64,000 nucleotides of DNA from Promicromonospora sukumoe 327MFSha3.1 (GTDB taxonomy: Bacteria > Actinomycetota > Actinomycetes > Actinomycetales > Cellulomonadaceae): positions 124,001 through 188,000 of the forward strand of contig NZ_ARQM01000012.1 in assembly GCF_000385135.1 (NCBI RefSeq). The letters run 5' to 3'. A program made the position numbers and the translations under genes. Shown here piece by piece: positions 10,301 to 19,530 of this stretch (position 1 is the stretch's first letter; every line of letters starts with the position of its first letter). The notes under the pieces are model-generated. The model was not told the origin of the DNA. It saw nothing but the letters and a program-made list of their open reading frames with translations, and ran no database searches.

Positions 10301-13300
10301 GGCGGCCGAACTGCCGCACGCGGGTACCGTCGTCCGATTCCGGCCGCCACTCGATCGAGCTCGTCGTCGCGGGGTCGTCATCGCGGACGAGGGCCGAGGA
10401 GGTGCCGTTGAACACGAGGAAGGCGTTGTCGCTGTCCCAGCAGAGGTCGCCGGTCTTGCGGTTGGCGTTGTTCGGGTTCTGTCCGCCGGACTCGTCGCGG
10501 TCCTCGGAGCACGGCACGTACCGCCGCTCCACGAAACCGCTGGTCATGTCCCACCCGTCCCCGACCCACGAGGACTGGTTGTTCGTGCTGGACACGCGCC
10601 CGTCGAGGGAGGCGCTGGAGTACCCGATCGCGAGCTCGGGCGAGGGTCCGGCCGCCGGGGACGGGACCTGGATCGGGTACGACCAGCCGAGCGAGCCCGT
10701 GCCGCCGCTGACCGACCACGAGGACGCCGACGACAACGGGGTGGCGCCCCAGTCGCCGGCTCCGGAGCTGGTGCCGGCCGTGACAGCGAACGTGTCGCCG
10801 CCGGTGGCCGCGAGCGCGGTCGACCTTGCAGCTGCCGGCGCACCGGCGGCGGCCAGGTCGAGCGTCGCGGTCACGGTCCCTTGCTCGACGTCGTTCGTCG
10901 AGTCGACCGGCGTGGGCGAGCACTCCTCCAGGTCCGGGGTCGTGGCGTGGCACTCCGGGATGCGGACGATGCCGAGGCGGCCCGACCAGTCGGCGCCCGC
11001 GAGGTCGGTGAACTTCTCGTAGTCCACCTGGACCTCGACCTGCCGCACCCCGTTCTCGGGCGGAGCTTCTGCCGAGGTGTCGGTGACATCGAGAAGGACG
11101 CCGGAGATCCCGGCACCGACCGCCGCGGCCTGGTCGGCGACCTCGACGTGCACCTCGGACGCCGCCTCGGGCGTGCCGGCGGCGGGCGCCGGAGCCCCGA
11201 CCGCGAGCTCGAGCCCGCCCAGCAGGGTGTCGCTGACGGGTGTCAGCGTCTCCGGAACGGGAATGGTCGCCTCGGCGGCCTCCGGTGTGTCCTGCACGGG
11301 GACGAGCGCCGGGTCTGCGGTCGGCTCCGGCGGAGCCGCCACGGGCTCCGCAGTCGGCGTGACGGCGTCCGGAGCCGCGTCGTCCGCGGCCTGCTGGGCC
11401 GGGTCGAGGTTCTCCGTACGTGCCGCCAGGTCGGAGCCCTCGGCGTCCGCCGAGACGGCCGGGGGCTCGTACTCGACGGTGAGCTTGGCGTCGTGGCGAT
11501 ACCGCTTCCACCCCAGCGTCATGTCGGTCTCGTTGAGGGCGACGAGACCCAGGCTGAGCGTGCCGGTATCGGTCGAGGCCAGGTTCTTGGCACCCGTCGT
11601 CGCGTCGAAGTCGACCCATCCGGCGTTGTCGCACGCCTCCTTGTGCGCGACCGTCACTCGGGACAGCTCCGTACCGAACGGGGGCTTGCCCCAGTTGTCC
11701 CAGTTCGACGCCGCGTCGATCGGCTTCGTGCCGTACAGGCGCACCGTGCGCGGCGTGCAGTCCCAGCTGTGATCGCCGTAGACGCTGAACGTGGCCGACG
11801 AGATGTCACCCGGCTCGAGGAGCCCGAGGTGGTCGAGGCCGGAGAACTGCCAGCCCAGCCGGAAGCGGACCGTCTCCAGGCAGGAGGCGACGACCGCGAC
11901 GTCGCACAACCCCAGGCCCTGGTTGCCCTCGAACATGTACCCGCTGGTCTCGTCGGGCGTGCCCTCGTGCACCATGAGCCACTCGTTGCCCGCGGAGGTC
12001 ACCGTCGGGTCGATCAGCGTGGGGAACACGGTGTCCGGGTCCGAGAGCAGGAAGTCGCGGTCCGGCCGGATCCGCACACCGACCGTCGCAGTCTCGGTCG
12101 AACCCGCAGAGCCGAACCCACCCGGCATGTCCAGCAGGTCGCCACCCACGGACAGACCACCGGAGAGGTCGACGCCAGGCGCAGAGGCGCCGCTCAGCGC
12201 GTCCGCTCCGGTGCCCGGCTCGGCCGACGCCGCCGGAGCGGGCACGCCGGTGGTGTGGCGGGCCTTTGCGGGCACGAGGTCCACCGGCATGGACACCTGC
12301 TCGTCCCCGAGGAGGGGGGCCGTCGCGCGGGCAGCCGGGTCGCCGGCGTCCGCGTCGCTGATCTGGTCCCACCGCACTGCCGCCGTCGGCCCCGCGGAGG
12401 ACGTGGTGTCTCGCTGCGTGGCACCGGAGCTGAACAGGCCAGACCCTGCGGCGCTCTCGTCGGGCGCGCCGGAGGCAGAGGAGTCCCACATCTTCGGCTC
12501 GGGAGCCCGGAAGATGTCCTGCCCGAAGGCGTCGACGACGTCGAAGCCGCCGGCGGCGTTCTGCGTGACGGTCAGACCTGCCGAGGTCGTGACGGGGAAG
12601 GTGAGCTCGCCCAGCCCGAGCTTGTCGTCCGCGCGCTTGGCCGCGGCGCGGTCAGCCAGGCGAAGTGCGGTCGAGATACCCGTACCGTCCGGGTTGATGG
12701 TGACGACCAGGTCGGCACCCTTGCCGGCGACCGCGGGATAAGTCACCGTGTCGCCCTCGACGACCGGTTCCGTCAGGTCGAACGGGCTGTCGTAGGTGAG
12801 CGTGTGCCCGTCCTTGGTGATCGTCGCGAGCGGCACCCCCTCGGTGCCGTCCGACAGGACGATCGGGTAGACGGGTGCCGCCACGGAGAGCACTCCGTCG
12901 GTGGGGTCCGCGTCGACGACCCGGTTCGAGACGGGTCCCCAGGTGCCGGTCACCGCGGTGCGCGAGGCGGTCGCGGTCATCTCCTGGGTCACCGTGCCCT
13001 CCTCGGTCGCGGTGAACGTGGACCACGGCGAGCGGGCCGAGGTGATCTCGACGTCGCGCCCGCAGGCGTCCGCCAGCTCCAGCGCCGTGTCCTGGTCCAC
13101 CGCGGTGACCTGGCAGTCGATGCCCACGTGCGGGCCGGCCGCGAGCGCAGGCTCGACGACCAGGGCGAGGGCCAGGCCGCTCGCGACGGTCACCAGACCG
13201 GCGCGCCGAGCCCCGGCGCGCCATCCCGACCGGACCTTTCGTGCCGTGCCGACCGTGGCCCTGGTCAGACCGTCGCGCACCCGCGCGCCCATACCCGTCA

Positions 13301-13361
13301 CCGCTGTTCCCATCTGGCTCGTCAGCTTCCGCACGTCCCTACCCGCTCCTCGTGCGGTCAC
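4374..13361 (-). CDS. RHS/YD-repeat polymorphic toxin with Hint domain and C-terminal toxin tip
   Basis: A 2995-residue exported protein. Order of parts: hydrophobic export segment at about 53-75; domain with paired Cys shared with the upstream gene; DNRLRE-like beta domain at about 450-630, ending near LGWKRYRHDAKLTVEYE; Pro/Ala/Glu-rich linker; SpvB-like start of the RHS shell (SYPIQVPSPAAGPSPELAIGY) near 880-930; many YD repeats (such as YEYDKLGRQ) at about 1650-2500; RHS core GLTLVGARWYDETIGKFLTVDP at about 2520-2587 written here in parts: GLTLVGARWYDE then TIGKFLTVDP; Hint self-cleaving domain from Cys2759 (CFVAGTLVL) to VHN at 2892; toxin tip of 103 residues. The tip (IRVLQGGLADAEKMF to DVNIPGFDDIKKVKYNP) is not a family I can name. 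ATG at 13361 overlaps the previous stop as ATGA. The likely role is contact or secreted interbacterial toxicity, with the shell enclosing the tip until Hint cleavage. Confidence 0.9.
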   Translation of the reverse strand: MTARGAGRDVRKLTSQMGTAVTGMGARVRDGLTRATVGTARKVRSGWRAGARRAGLVTVASGLALALVVEPALAAGPHVGIDCQVTAVDQDTALELADACGRDVEITSARSPWSTFTATEEGTVTQEMTATASRTAVTGTWGPVSNRVVDADPTDGVLSVAAPVYPIVLSDGTEGVPLATITKDGHTLTYDSPFDLTEPVVEGDTVTYPAVAGKGADLVVTINPDGTGISTALRLADRAAAKRADDKLGLGELTFPVTTSAGLTVTQNAAGGFDVVDAFGQDIFRAPEPKMWDSSASGAPDESAAGSGLFSSGATQRDTTSSAGPTAAVRWDQISDADAGDPAARATAPLLGDEQVSMPVDLVPAKARHTTGVPAPAASAEPGTGADALSGASAPGVDLSGGLSVGGDLLDMPGGFGSAGSTETATVGVRIRPDRDFLLSDPDTVFPTLIDPTVTSAGNEWLMVHEGTPDETSGYMFEGNQGLGLCDVAVVASCLETVRFRLGWQFSGLDHLGLLEPGDISSATFSVYGDHSWDCTPRTVRLYGTKPIDAASNWDNWGKPPFGTELSRVTVAHKEACDNAGWVDFDATTGAKNLASTDTGTLSLGLVALNETDMTLGWKRYRHDAKLTVEYEPPAVSADAEGSDLAARTENLDPAQQAADDAAPDAVTPTAEPVAAPPEPTADPALVPVQDTPEAAEATIPVPETLTPVSDTLLGGLELAVGAPAPAAGTPEAASEVHVEVADQAAAVGAGISGVLLDVTDTSAEAPPENGVRQVEVQVDYEKFTDLAGADWSGRLGIVRIPECHATTPDLEECSPTPVDSTNDVEQGTVTATLDLAAAGAPAAARSTALAATGGDTFAVTAGTSSGAGDWGATPLSSASSWSVSGGTGSLGWSYPIQVPSPAAGPSPELAIGYSSASLDGRVSSTNNQSSWVGDGWDMTSGFVERRYVPCSEDRDESGGQNPNNANRKTGDLCWDSDNAFLVFNGTSSALVRDDDPATTSSIEWRPESDDGTRVRQFGRPTGDAAKTDAGWAGEYWEVTTTDGTRYYFGKDERYSGDTLAQNSRWTVPVYSNHPNEPGYKTAFKDSSQQMGWRFNLDYVRDTSDNTMTYRYESETNRYGANNNTGATRSYTRGGTLDWISYGTRAGSEPTAATGAGAPNLVDFVVAERCLAAATDCEIADRGTTAGAVRWHDTPVDLECSSSTSCPDVRSPAFFSTMRLTTVVTKVNVGGTLTAKDTVALTQKWRDPGDGTGRILWLDAIKRTANGPSSAASDDVAFDPIRFDGERQLPGRVADTVADGLPAMNRIRVTGITTETGATISIEYTPTECTADVYKPEPQGYLDLKQQQDNKSRCFPVVWHPWGMPKPRSEYFHAYMVSKVTQSAGQTGAFSVPVVTSYSYDDGIEWARIDDPLTPKKDRTYSVNRGYMTVTTTTGSGSVAAKTRTRYLQGTGKSINLDLAPITTSQVTDHERFAGMPVTSTVLNGQTEVSKTITIPEAEETARTGSTETDNLLVATRTSRTDVYTASYKADGSQEYVTRTETEYGEHGQVTKVNDYGAFSETADDNTTSDDLCTTTDYLTNSAKHFVVPITTKTVSVRCGVTDTTLDQLVAASEINYDDPRDRGLPTSVRTNDKDGVLDDESPTVYTEYDDRGRVEKTTDPLGRVSETHYDETAQGVPATVTTKSPDPDGPGDGDGDGVTLTAHESTTTLHPLLGVPTTVSDANQRPTKATYDAAGRLLSVTYPDREGKSANVTYAYSTSRNGVNTVTTKTLAADGVKYHVSVALYDGLLRPVQTQTESQDGNEEAVNGRLVTDTEYDVNGRVALTTSAWFATGSPSTTLVGAAVEPESKTVFTYDGLGRVRTEALFTGTPSNPSYERWRTTSYYDGATTTVIPPDGATPTQTVVDARGRTVELNQFLRDPVEHVTVRTLDGVLDLDEQSTKYQYDGAGRLSKVLDTDTNEWTYEYDKLGRQDKAVDPDAGTTITEYDAAGQTTSVTNGAGQKLFYTYDKLGRRTAVRQDDPITGAVRAKWTYDVLTSYAPDKINAKGQVTSSTRVASEADGGGEFITALTGFDAAYRPTGTVTVIPDTPKMAGLKGTYEQKVAYTADGQVASTTYPAAGGLQKETVTNHFDDETSVAEWMGGGFGWGTYVASSRTDVFGRLSYLDLGNTYGTVVSYGYEVGTSRLTNVKLDRERIGGTELDIKYAYDDAGNVLSAQDKPTAVGRAADKQCYQYEAMRRLAEAWTPASGDCGLARSIPALGGAAPYWTSFQYDAIGNRTDETYRTRGLAGDIDGGETTKIDYAYVGSRDLNGNGKATDAGEFAGPHAVTSITTDGPSGSTETSFTYDNAGRTLTQSQDGDYLTTKLSLGWDHETELASTSLATTVYPEPEPGSGDDDSDGDQSSGTGPDRGTGTTTTAAGRNLYTADGDRIVRTAPDGSMTVYLGGQEITKAANGTVTAARYYSFAGQTVAMRTANGLGGVTSLINNPQGTPLASVHNTNWTTTSVDKHYTLPFGEQRGGVSAPGDHEFLGKVRDEATGLTLVGARWYDETIGKFLTVDPVMDLTDPDQWNAYSYANNNPTTNWDPDGLEPRPWHQSGVGFSDLSQEVIDAHSSSDGWNTGWGGQTYSGPMTISSGVPNVVNGTSLSLGTAGELHGSSTSPEHSMRYTILASVYAPQTEKILNGASWFTVFAEAANLGLYLACVQEDCPAYQDTSNGDAALMVAGVLAPGGNYTRSGDELAGSAKACRGGDCGVPGGKCFVAGTLVLTEDGPRPIEEIEVGDKVWAKNFETGEDELREVDRTYIRRAETLYELTVAGSVLTTTAEHPFWVEGQGWTETRDLSAGDLLSTPDGIVRLDGVEVLPKAEMVYNFRVTRDHNYYALAGSSPVLVHNADYPEMADFEGILRPGGSALGAEGSDDSIRVLQGGLADAEKMFEELRKGGEVVANNAKLTRVKLPNGGFVQLRTEMSRSPHSAATVDVNIPGFDDIKKVKYNP

Positions 13362-16300
13362 TGGCTCATCTCCTCGACCGACTTGTCCTTGACAGTCGGG
13401 TCCAGCGCGGGGGCGCCGCCGATGAAGTCGACGTCATCCGCCCCCTGGCACAGCCGGCGGATCTTGTTCTCCGCCACGACCTGTCCGTCGAAGACCCGGA
13501 CGTTGTCGACCCGGCCCTGCCAGAAGTTGTCGGCCACACCCGTAAGGGTGCGGCGGCCCACGATGAAGGAGCCGGTCGACGCCCACGGTGCGGTCAGTGT
13601 CGAGGTCGAGTTGGATCGCACGGGTTCTGCCGACGACGGAGCATCGGGGGTGCCGATCTCGCACACCCACAGCGAGACCTTGTCCGTGTCGGCGTCGTAC
13701 TGACCGGTGAGGTGGACCCACTGGCCTGTGACCGGGGCGGTCCTCGACTGAGCAGCGACGTTGGACAGGTCCGTTGTGTCCGCCTTGTACATGATCATCG
13801 ACCAGCACGGCTGGTTGCCCGTTGCCGCGCATGACGTGCGATAGCCCAGGGTGAACGCTGGATTGGACGTCCCGTTCTGCGAGAGCGCGACGTGTTGCTG
13901 ATCCGGCGCGGCCTGCGGGTCCAACCAGACGTGCGCCGAGACGACGAAGCTCTTGGCGGACGAGACGACCGCGGGCGAAGCAGCACGGGCACTCACCCCG
14001 TCGAACACCAGGGCACGGTCGCCCGTCCGGGAGCCGAAGAGCGTGTGTGGGCCATCGCCCCACTTCGTCGCCGACCCCAGGTCGAGGTTGCGCGGCACCG
14101 TTGATCCAGAGGCGTCGTACGCCGTGGTCCCGGTTCCCTCGTCGAGCCGCCAGAGGCCCGTCGACTGCGGGTAGGCGACGTCGATCCGGTGCTCGCGGTC
14201 GGAGATCGACCCGTTGCCCGCGCGGTCATACGCCCGCACCCAGAGTGTCAGCGGACCTGAGGTCTTGGGCGTGAACGAGATCGTCGCGGTTCCAGAGGAC
14301 TGCGCCTTGACCGTCTTGTCGAACGACTGGGATCCGAACGAGTAGGCGTACTTCACCGTGTCGGCCGAGCCGTTCGGGCCCAGCCGGAACTTTCCGGTCA
14401 GGCCGACGCCACCGGTCTCCACGCCGTCCTGGTAGGCCGCCTCGACGCCGTCACCTGATGTAAGGACGGTGACGGTGGGCGTGTGCACCTTGCTGGTGTC
14501 CACCCCGAACTCGCACCACTGCGACCACGAGCCTTCCCGGCCCGTCGAGTCCTTGGCCAGCGCACGCCACTTGTAGACGACGTTCTCGGTCAGGCGTCCC
14601 GTCGGAACCTGGATGGTGTGCGTCTTCCCGGAGGGCTGGAAGGACGACATGTAGGCGCCCCACACCTGGGTGCCGCTGTTGATCCGCCAGATCTGGAACC
14701 GCGCCTTGGTCGCGTTCCCGTCGGGGTCGCGGATGAAGACGGACAGCTTGGGATTCGTGATGCGCAGCATCGGGCGGTCGGTGCCCGTCTTGCAGGAGAA
14801 CTTCTCCTTGCTGTGCCACGTCGTCAGGCTCGTCGGGACGCCGGGCGCACGGTTGTAGGTGACCGACAGGGTCGCGCGCGCACTGGTGCTGCCGTTGCCG
14901 TCGTTGCGGCCGATGTACCGCTTCCAGCCGACCATCGAGGTCTCGTTCGCCGACCGCACACCCAGGGTGAGCGACGACCAGTTCGAGGACGCGACCTTCT
15001 TCGCGCCCGCCGTGACGTCGAACCCGACGGACCGCACCATGCCGGTGCAGCCCGACCGGTGCGTCACCAGTTCTGATGCGAGACGGGTCGACCAGGACCC
15101 GGGGTTGTGCCACGTCGTCGAGCTGCTGACGGCGTTCGAGCCGGCCTGGTACACCCAGACCCCGGTCTTGTCGCAGTTGTACGAGAAGGTGCCGTTGATG
15201 TTGAAGACCGCCTTGGTGACGTCCGCGGACGCCAGGCTCCCCACGCTGCTCAGGCCGCCGAACTCGTAGAGGATCCGGTGCGTGCTGGTCGAGCCGCACT
15301 GGTAGCCGGCGTACGGGTCGGGTGCCGAGCAGCGGCCGACTCCCGCGTCGCCGTCGAACTGGTAGGAGGACGCGCTGTCCGGCCACGCGCTCCGGATCGC
15401 GGTGACCTCGGACAGGGTTCCCGACACAGCCAGCGCGGCGAACATCGGGAAAGCGGTCGCCTCGTCCTGGGCAGCGGCCTCGATGGCAGCGCCCACGGCA
15501 TCCGGCTCGGTGTCCGCGCCGTCGTCCGTCGGGATCTCGACCACCGCCTCCGGGGTGAGCGGACCCGCCAGCGGGTCGGTCTCGTCGAGCGCGGCCGAGG
15601 GGGACGGGTCGGCCGTCCCCGAGGCCGCCGCCCGCCCTGCGGTCGCGGCGGCCGGCTGCTCCGCGGGCACCTCGGAGGTCCAGACCAGCGGGCGGGACGA
15701 CCGGAACACCTCGGGGTCGGCGCCATCGGCGTCGGGCTCGGCCGCATCAGGGTCGGTGACGGTGAACGCCCCGTGCTCGCGTGCGACCTTCAGGCCGGTG
15801 CCGGAGGCGTTCTTGGCGCTCACGTCGTAGCCGAGGTCGAGGTCGAGCTTCGCCACGTGCGGGTTGCGTGCCGCCGCCTCGTCGGTGAGGCGCAGCACCT
15901 GGCTGAAGCCCGAGCCGTCGGCGTTCACCGCGACGACCAGGTCGACACCCGACGGCTTGCCGCCGGTGGACAGGACGTCCGGGTAGACGATGCGGTCGTC
16001 CTCGACGACGGGGTCGGTCAGCTCGAACGGCGCCTCGACGTCCACGACCTGGCCGTCGGCGGAGGTCATCCGCGCCAGCACGTCCGGGTCGGCCGCGGCA
16101 TCCTCGCCGCCTGCCGAGAAGCTCATCGCCACGGCAGGAGCGGCCGGGCTCAGGCGGCCGGACTCGTCCTCGGCCACCGCGGTCTCGATCGGCTCGAACT
16201 CGCCGTCGCCGTCGGCGTCGGACGCGTCGGCACTGCTGCCGACCTCAAGCCGCACCTGGCCGGACGGCTGGCCGAAGGACGACTGCCAGGGGGTCTTCTC

Positions 16301-16612
16301 GTCGAGCGCCTCGACCTCGTGACCGCACCGGGCCGCCGTGGCCAGGGCCTCCACCAGACTCGGCTCCTCGACCGGGCACTCCAGCACGGGCTCATCGCCC
16401 ATGGCGGCCAGCACGCCGTCCGCAGCCCCGGTCGCGACCAGGGCAGAGGCGCCCGTCGCGAGGACCACCAGCGCCGTCACAGCGGCGACCGCAGTACCCG
16501 CGCGCGTCCGGATCCCCCGTGCCGCACGTCCCCACACCGTCGCCGCCGATCGGCGCACCCCACCAAGGTCCGGAATGTCCACAGAGAGGAGATTAGGGGC
16601 ACAAATCACCAC
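13358..16612 (-). CDS. LamG-like jellyroll / DNRLRE surface protein, partner of the RHS toxin
   Basis: Exported protein of up to 1084 residues. After an export segment (VAAVTALVVLATGASALVA) it has a domain with paired Cys that resembles the start of the RHS protein. Next comes a DNRLRE-like domain at about 400-590, ending with MVGWKRYIGRN, then fibronectin-like beta segments, and a C-terminal LamG/concanavalin fold at about 815-1056 (STGLWRLDEGTGTTAYDASG; WQGRVDNVRVFDG). The start is uncertain: GTG at 16612 with a weak AAGAA site, or GTG at 16582 without one. It is coupled to the RHS gene through ATGA. LamG proteins often sit beside RHS genes in Actinobacteria; binding of cell-wall or glycan targets is a plausible role but not shown here. 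Confidence 0.85.
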   Translation of the reverse strand: MVICAPNLLSVDIPDLGGVRRSAATVWGRAARGIRTRAGTAVAAVTALVVLATGASALVATGAADGVLAAMGDEPVLECPVEEPSLVEALATAARCGHEVEALDEKTPWQSSFGQPSGQVRLEVGSSADASDADGDGEFEPIETAVAEDESGRLSPAAPAVAMSFSAGGEDAAADPDVLARMTSADGQVVDVEAPFELTDPVVEDDRIVYPDVLSTGGKPSGVDLVVAVNADGSGFSQVLRLTDEAAARNPHVAKLDLDLGYDVSAKNASGTGLKVAREHGAFTVTDPDAAEPDADGADPEVFRSSRPLVWTSEVPAEQPAAATAGRAAASGTADPSPSAALDETDPLAGPLTPEAVVEIPTDDGADTEPDAVGAAIEAAAQDEATAFPMFAALAVSGTLSEVTAIRSAWPDSASSYQFDGDAGVGRCSAPDPYAGYQCGSTSTHRILYEFGGLSSVGSLASADVTKAVFNINGTFSYNCDKTGVWVYQAGSNAVSSSTTWHNPGSWSTRLASELVTHRSGCTGMVRSVGFDVTAGAKKVASSNWSSLTLGVRSANETSMVGWKRYIGRNDGNGSTSARATLSVTYNRAPGVPTSLTTWHSKEKFSCKTGTDRPMLRITNPKLSVFIRDPDGNATKARFQIWRINSGTQVWGAYMSSFQPSGKTHTIQVPTGRLTENVVYKWRALAKDSTGREGSWSQWCEFGVDTSKVHTPTVTVLTSGDGVEAAYQDGVETGGVGLTGKFRLGPNGSADTVKYAYSFGSQSFDKTVKAQSSGTATISFTPKTSGPLTLWVRAYDRAGNGSISDREHRIDVAYPQSTGLWRLDEGTGTTAYDASGSTVPRNLDLGSATKWGDGPHTLFGSRTGDRALVFDGVSARAASPAVVSSAKSFVVSAHVWLDPQAAPDQQHVALSQNGTSNPAFTLGYRTSCAATGNQPCWSMIMYKADTTDLSNVAAQSRTAPVTGQWVHLTGQYDADTDKVSLWVCEIGTPDAPSSAEPVRSNSTSTLTAPWASTGSFIVGRRTLTGVADNFWQGRVDNVRVFDGQVVAENKIRRLCQGADDVDFIGGAPALDPTVKDKSVEEMSQ

Positions 16613-16706
16613 TTCTTGACCGAACAGCGGGTGATCTTTCCGGTCCGGTGACGAGCTTCGCCCTCAGACACGGGCCGGGCAAGGAACCCGTCCGGCCACG
16701 ACCGCG

Positions 16707-17024
16707 CTAGGACGACGGCGGGCTCTGGACGCTCGGCTCGGGCTGCGACGTCTGGGCGAGCTGCTCGGATATCGGCGAGGTTGACGCGCTAAGAAAGACC
16801 ACGTCACCGTTCTTCGGAACCACAACGGGACCGCTCCCGACCAACAGCGACATCAGGTCTCCGCCGGCGAGGAATCTCCGGGTGTTGTAGCCGAACACCC
16901 ATGCACCCGGGTACTCCTCACAGGAGCACACGACAATTTCCATACGGTGCGACGGCCGAACGTTCTCGTCGAGAAATGACTGCGCTCGTTCATACGCGTC
17001 CTGGAACAGGATCAACGCGCTCAA
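16707..17024 (-). CDS. YrhB/Imm35-like immunity protein
   Basis: A 105-residue cytoplasmic protein. The fold cues match the YrhB/Imm35 immunity family: an N-terminal helix (ALILFQDAYERAQSFL), a strand with EIVVCSCEEYPGAWVFGY, NTRRFL, then GSGPVVVPKNGDVVFLSAS. The family is known from polymorphic toxin loci. The start is TTG at 17024, decided by GGAGGT six bases upstream. It lies 94 bases before the LamG gene and 36 bases after another small gene, all on the same strand. No matching toxin tip is seen inside the window, so it may be an orphan that protects against neighbours' toxins. Confidence 0.7.
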   Translation of the reverse strand: MSALILFQDAYERAQSFLDENVRPSHRMEIVVCSCEEYPGAWVFGYNTRRFLAGGDLMSLLVGSGPVVVPKNGDVVFLSASTSPISEQLAQTSQPEPSVQSPPSS

Positions 17025-17060
17025 TCGCGAACCTCCAACAGGCTGGACCTTGGGCTCAGG

Positions 17061-17378
17061 TCAGTCCCCGTCGAGGTGCAGCTCCGTCGACCTGTCCGAA
17101 GCGCAGCGATCGGCCAGGACGAGGATCGACGCCAGAAATCCGGGACGACCGGACCCAGCCGAGGTGCGGAGTTCCTCGGCGAACTGATCCATCTCCTCCG
17201 GGAGCAGAACGACGGAACCATAAGGCTTGGCACGGGTGAGCACGGGCAGGTTCGAGCCAACACATGCCCTGGTGAACTCCTCGTCGCGGTCGATGTAGAC
17301 ATCGAGCAGTTCGAACCTGCGGTGTCGCGGACTCGTACCTCTCCGGTCCACCCGGAAAGGGGCCACGTCAATGCCCAT
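17061..17378 (-). CDS. Small protein of the toxin/immunity block, unrecognised
   Basis: A 105-residue protein with no family I recognise. ATG at 17378 is chosen because GGAGGA lies six bases before it. The sequence is charged and soluble (RFELLDVYIDRDEEFTRAC; VVLLPEEMDQFAEELR), without a signal peptide or membrane segment. It is the first gene of a same-strand array: this gene, the Imm35-like gene, LamG protein, RHS toxin, candidate immunity gene. Size and place suggest another immunity-type protein, but this is inference from neighbours only. A strong hairpin just upstream separates it from the ABC transporter operon, so a promoter near 17380-17415 is expected. Confidence 0.65.
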   Translation of the reverse strand: MGIDVAPFRVDRRGTSPRHRRFELLDVYIDRDEEFTRACVGSNLPVLTRAKPYGSVVLLPEEMDQFAEELRTSAGSGRPGFLASILVLADRCASDRSTELHLDGD

Positions 17379-17416
17379 CAGGGTCCTCCAGCGGGCTCGG
17401 AAAGAACGCATGCGAG

Positions 17417-17467
17417 CGGGGTGTGTTGCTGTGCGTAGACATTGTCCGCACACAGCAACACACCCCG
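17417..17467. terminator. Strong hairpin ending the ABC importer operon
   Basis: Arms 17417-17433 and 17451-17467 are 17 bases each and perfectly complementary (cggggtgtgttgctgtg and its reverse complement), with a 17-base loop. There is no run of T after it on either side, so termination would rely on the stem alone. It lies between the end of the last transporter gene and the toxin/immunity block, both on the minus strand. Confidence 0.65.
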
Positions 17468-17533
17468 GCAACCAACACTTTCCCGACGGCGGCCCAGCCC
17501 GCCGGTCAAGCAACCAGCCCGGCAGCCCCAGGC

Positions 17534-18612
<1,079 letters not shown>

Positions 18613-18616
<4 letters not shown>

Positions 18617-19530
18617 GACCGCACCTCCCGCACCACCGGGGTGAACCCCACGCGCGGCCGGATGCCCCGGCGACGCAGCGAGCGCGCGTGCAGGCCGGTG
18701 GACCGCAGGCGGGGGTTGACGATCTCGTCGATACCGAAGTTGACCAGGGTCAGCGCCATGCCGAGCAGCGCGATGCACGCCCCGGCCGGCACGAACCACC
18801 ACCACGCGCCACGCTGCAGCGCGAGGTTGTTCTGCGCCCAGAACAGGATGGTGCCCCAGTTCCAGTCGCTCACCGGCGTGATGCCGATGAACGACAGCGT
18901 GACCTGGGACAGCACCGCGAACGTCACGGTGCCCACGAACCCGGAGGCGATCACGGCCGTCAGGTTCGGCAGCACCTCGGCGAGCACGAGCCGCCAGGTG
19001 CGCTCCCCGTTGGCCCGGGCCGCCTCGACGAAGTCGCGCTTGCGCAACGACAGCGTCTGGGCGCGCAGCACGCGGGCGCCCCAGGCCCAGCCGGTCGCCC
19101 CGATGACCAGCGCGACGGTGAGCCCGCCGGCCGACGGCAGCTGGGCGGCGATCAGGATGATCAGCGGCAGCTGCGGGATGACCAGGAACATGTTCGACAG
19201 CGCGGACAGCGACTCGTCGCCGATGCCGCCGACGAACCCGGCGGTCACGCCCACGAGCACCCCCACGACGGTGGCGCTCACGCCGGCCACCAGGCCGACG
19301 ACGAGCACGCCGCGAGCGCCCACGATGATCTGCGACAGGATGTCGCGGCCGGTGTGGTCGGTGCCGAGCCAGTGCGTGGCGGACGGCGGGCTGAGCAGCG
19401 CATCGCTGACCTGGTTGGGGTCGTAGGGCGACAGCCACGGGCCCACCAGCGCGAGGAGCGTGAAGAAGCCCAGGATGACCAGGCCGGTGATGACCTTGCC
19501 GTTGCGCAGGAACAGCAGCTGGTTCTTCAT
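18613..19530 (-). CDS. Oligopeptide-family ABC importer permease (OppC/DppC type)
   Basis: A 305-residue inner-membrane permease. ATG at 19530 follows GGAGG (reading GGACGGAGGACCG before the start) and overlaps the preceding permease stop as ATGA. The first helix is [20 protein letters not shown], followed by the family motif [19 protein letters not shown]. The cytoplasmic EAA loop that docks the ATPase is [20 protein letters not shown] with a proline after it. About six membrane segments are seen. The last 30 residues form a basic tail ([11 protein letters not shown]) that is longer than usual. Confidence 0.93.

Noticed and set aside
9324-13703. Very long open frame (over 1400 codons) on the plus strand opposite the RHS gene
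   Set aside because: Composition is Arg/Val/Gly-rich nonsense typical of an antisense frame in GC-rich DNA; the minus-strand frame has clear RHS and DNRLRE domains.
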